Below are positions 47,141 through 47,692 of a stretch of DNA of 47,692 nucleotides, one piece after another. The stretch is from NCBI GenBank assembly GCA_018056425.1, contig JAGPFR010000017.1, forward strand, positions 1 through 47,692, given 5' to 3'. Each line of letters begins with the position of its first letter. The stretch's first letter is position 1. This DNA is from Lachnospiraceae bacterium. Its GTDB lineage: Bacteria > Bacillota > Clostridia > Lachnospirales > Lachnospiraceae. A model generated the notes under the pieces. That model was not told the origin of the DNA. It was given only the letters and a program-made list of their open reading frames with translations, and ran no database searches. The position numbers and the translations under genes were made by a program.

Positions 47141-47692
47141 ATGTATAATATCGATTTTTCCAAGCCTGTGAAGGTTTATTTTGTGGGAATCGGCGGCATA
47201 AGTATGAGCGGACTGGCCACTATACTTAAGCGTGAGGGCTTTGATGTATCAGGCTCGGACAGGGCTCCTTCGGAGGTCACGGATCTTCTCGAAAAAGAGG
47301 GCATAAAGGTTTTCTACGGTCAGAAGACCGAAAATATTACGGATGACATAGAGGTTGCCGTATTTACCGCAGCCATTCACCCCGATAATCCCGAATATGT
47401 CGAGATCAAGAGGCTCCAAATCCCTTCCCTTACCCGCGCACAGCTTGTCGGCCAGCTGATGAAGAACTATAAGACATCTGTTGCGATAAGCGGAACGCAC
47501 GGCAAGACCACAACGACTTCAATGATAAGCGAGATCCTCATGGCTCAGGAAACGGATCCCACCATTACCGTAGGAGGAATGCTTCCTTCGATCGGCGGTA
47601 ACATCAGGGTTGGCGGACGTACATACTTCGTTACCGAAGCATGCGAATACACCAACAGCTTCCTGGACTTTTTCCCGGATATCGCACTTATC
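47141..47692 (+). CDS. murC: UDP-N-acetylmuramate--L-alanine ligase (5' part)
   Basis: The first 184 residues of MurC, which adds L-alanine to UDP-MurNAc in peptidoglycan precursor synthesis, run off the window end. The N-terminal Rossmann motif VYFVGIGGISMSGLA and the ATP loop AISGTHGKTTTTSM are diagnostic, followed by VTEACEYTNSFLDF. The ATG at 47141 is preceded by ttaggagg; an overlapping ATG at 47136 is out of frame. Confidence 0.96.
   Translation, partial: MYNIDFSKPVKVYFVGIGGISMSGLATILKREGFDVSGSDRAPSEVTDLLEKEGIKVFYGQKTENITDDIEVAVFTAAIHPDNPEYVEIKRLQIPSLTRAQLVGQLMKNYKTSVAISGTHGKTTTTSMISEILMAQETDPTITVGGMLPSIGGNIRVGGRTYFVTEACEYTNSFLDFFPDIALI

Overview
The window looks like a chromosomal segment of an anaerobic, low-to-mid GC clostridial Firmicute, most likely a Lachnospiraceae relative from gut or rumen. 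This is inferred from gene content: the GlgC/GlgD pair, a MecA adaptor, the GdpP-RplI-DnaB order, DUF2975/XRE modules, SleB/YaaH-type wall hydrolases, a pyruvate formate-lyase system, strong GGAGG ribosome binding sites and many extended -10 promoters. The phylum is well supported; the family is a guess without a database.

Layout. 1-505: 3' end of a 23S rRNA gene with no 5S gene behind it, a duplicated 5' half of tRNA-Asn, intact tRNA-Asn(GTT) and tRNA-Cys(GCA). 593-3338: an anchored unknown protein, then an abutting NUDIX hydrolase/TIR-domain protein pair. 3582-8496: glycogen precursor synthesis (glgC, glgD), a sirtuin and a cytosolic SGNH esterase. 8569-10777 (minus): DUF2975, XRE regulator and DUF4173 membrane module. 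11069-12094: rpsF-ssb-rpsR. 12337-14793: a chemoreceptor with two sets of internal triple repeats.

14866-19305 is the most interesting region. Pyruvate formate-lyase is split: the 680-residue core ends where the glycyl-radical domain should begin, and that domain is a separate 81-residue protein two genes downstream. Between them is a 67-residue protein that resembles the first half of the radical domain but has a cysteine-rich tail instead of the radical loop. The activase pflA and a 2[4Fe-4S] ferredoxin follow. A divergent DUF1858 redox-disulfide gene shares a control region carrying several TGTA/TACA dyads.

19351-24135 (minus): gdpP-rplI-dnaB and mecA. 24200-24900 has no convincing gene but holds two strongly structured blocks and a terminator-like hairpin, so probably noncoding RNA. 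24969-34091 (plus): GH18 wall hydrolase, sua5, rpiB, upp, dCMP deaminase, a coiled-coil SleB hydrolase and a YhaO/YhaN (SbcD/SbcC-like) nuclease pair. 34174-34653 (minus) is a DUF402 protein. 34788-41984 is a complete F1Fo ATP synthase operon (AtpZ-like, AtpI, a-c-b-delta-alpha-gamma-beta-epsilon) whose c subunit carries the sodium-binding residue set. After it come a large exported protein with a degenerate C39-peptidase-like tail, a three-gene membrane redox module (TlpA-like lipoprotein, 49-residue CxxC protein, NapH-like ferredoxin), queT on the minus strand with a possible preQ1 leader, and the 5' part of murC running off the end.

Taken together, the genes fit a fermentative anaerobe that splits pyruvate with PFL, stores glycogen, uses a sodium-coupled ATP synthase and degrades c-di-AMP with GdpP. 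No insertion sequence, prophage or CRISPR array was seen.
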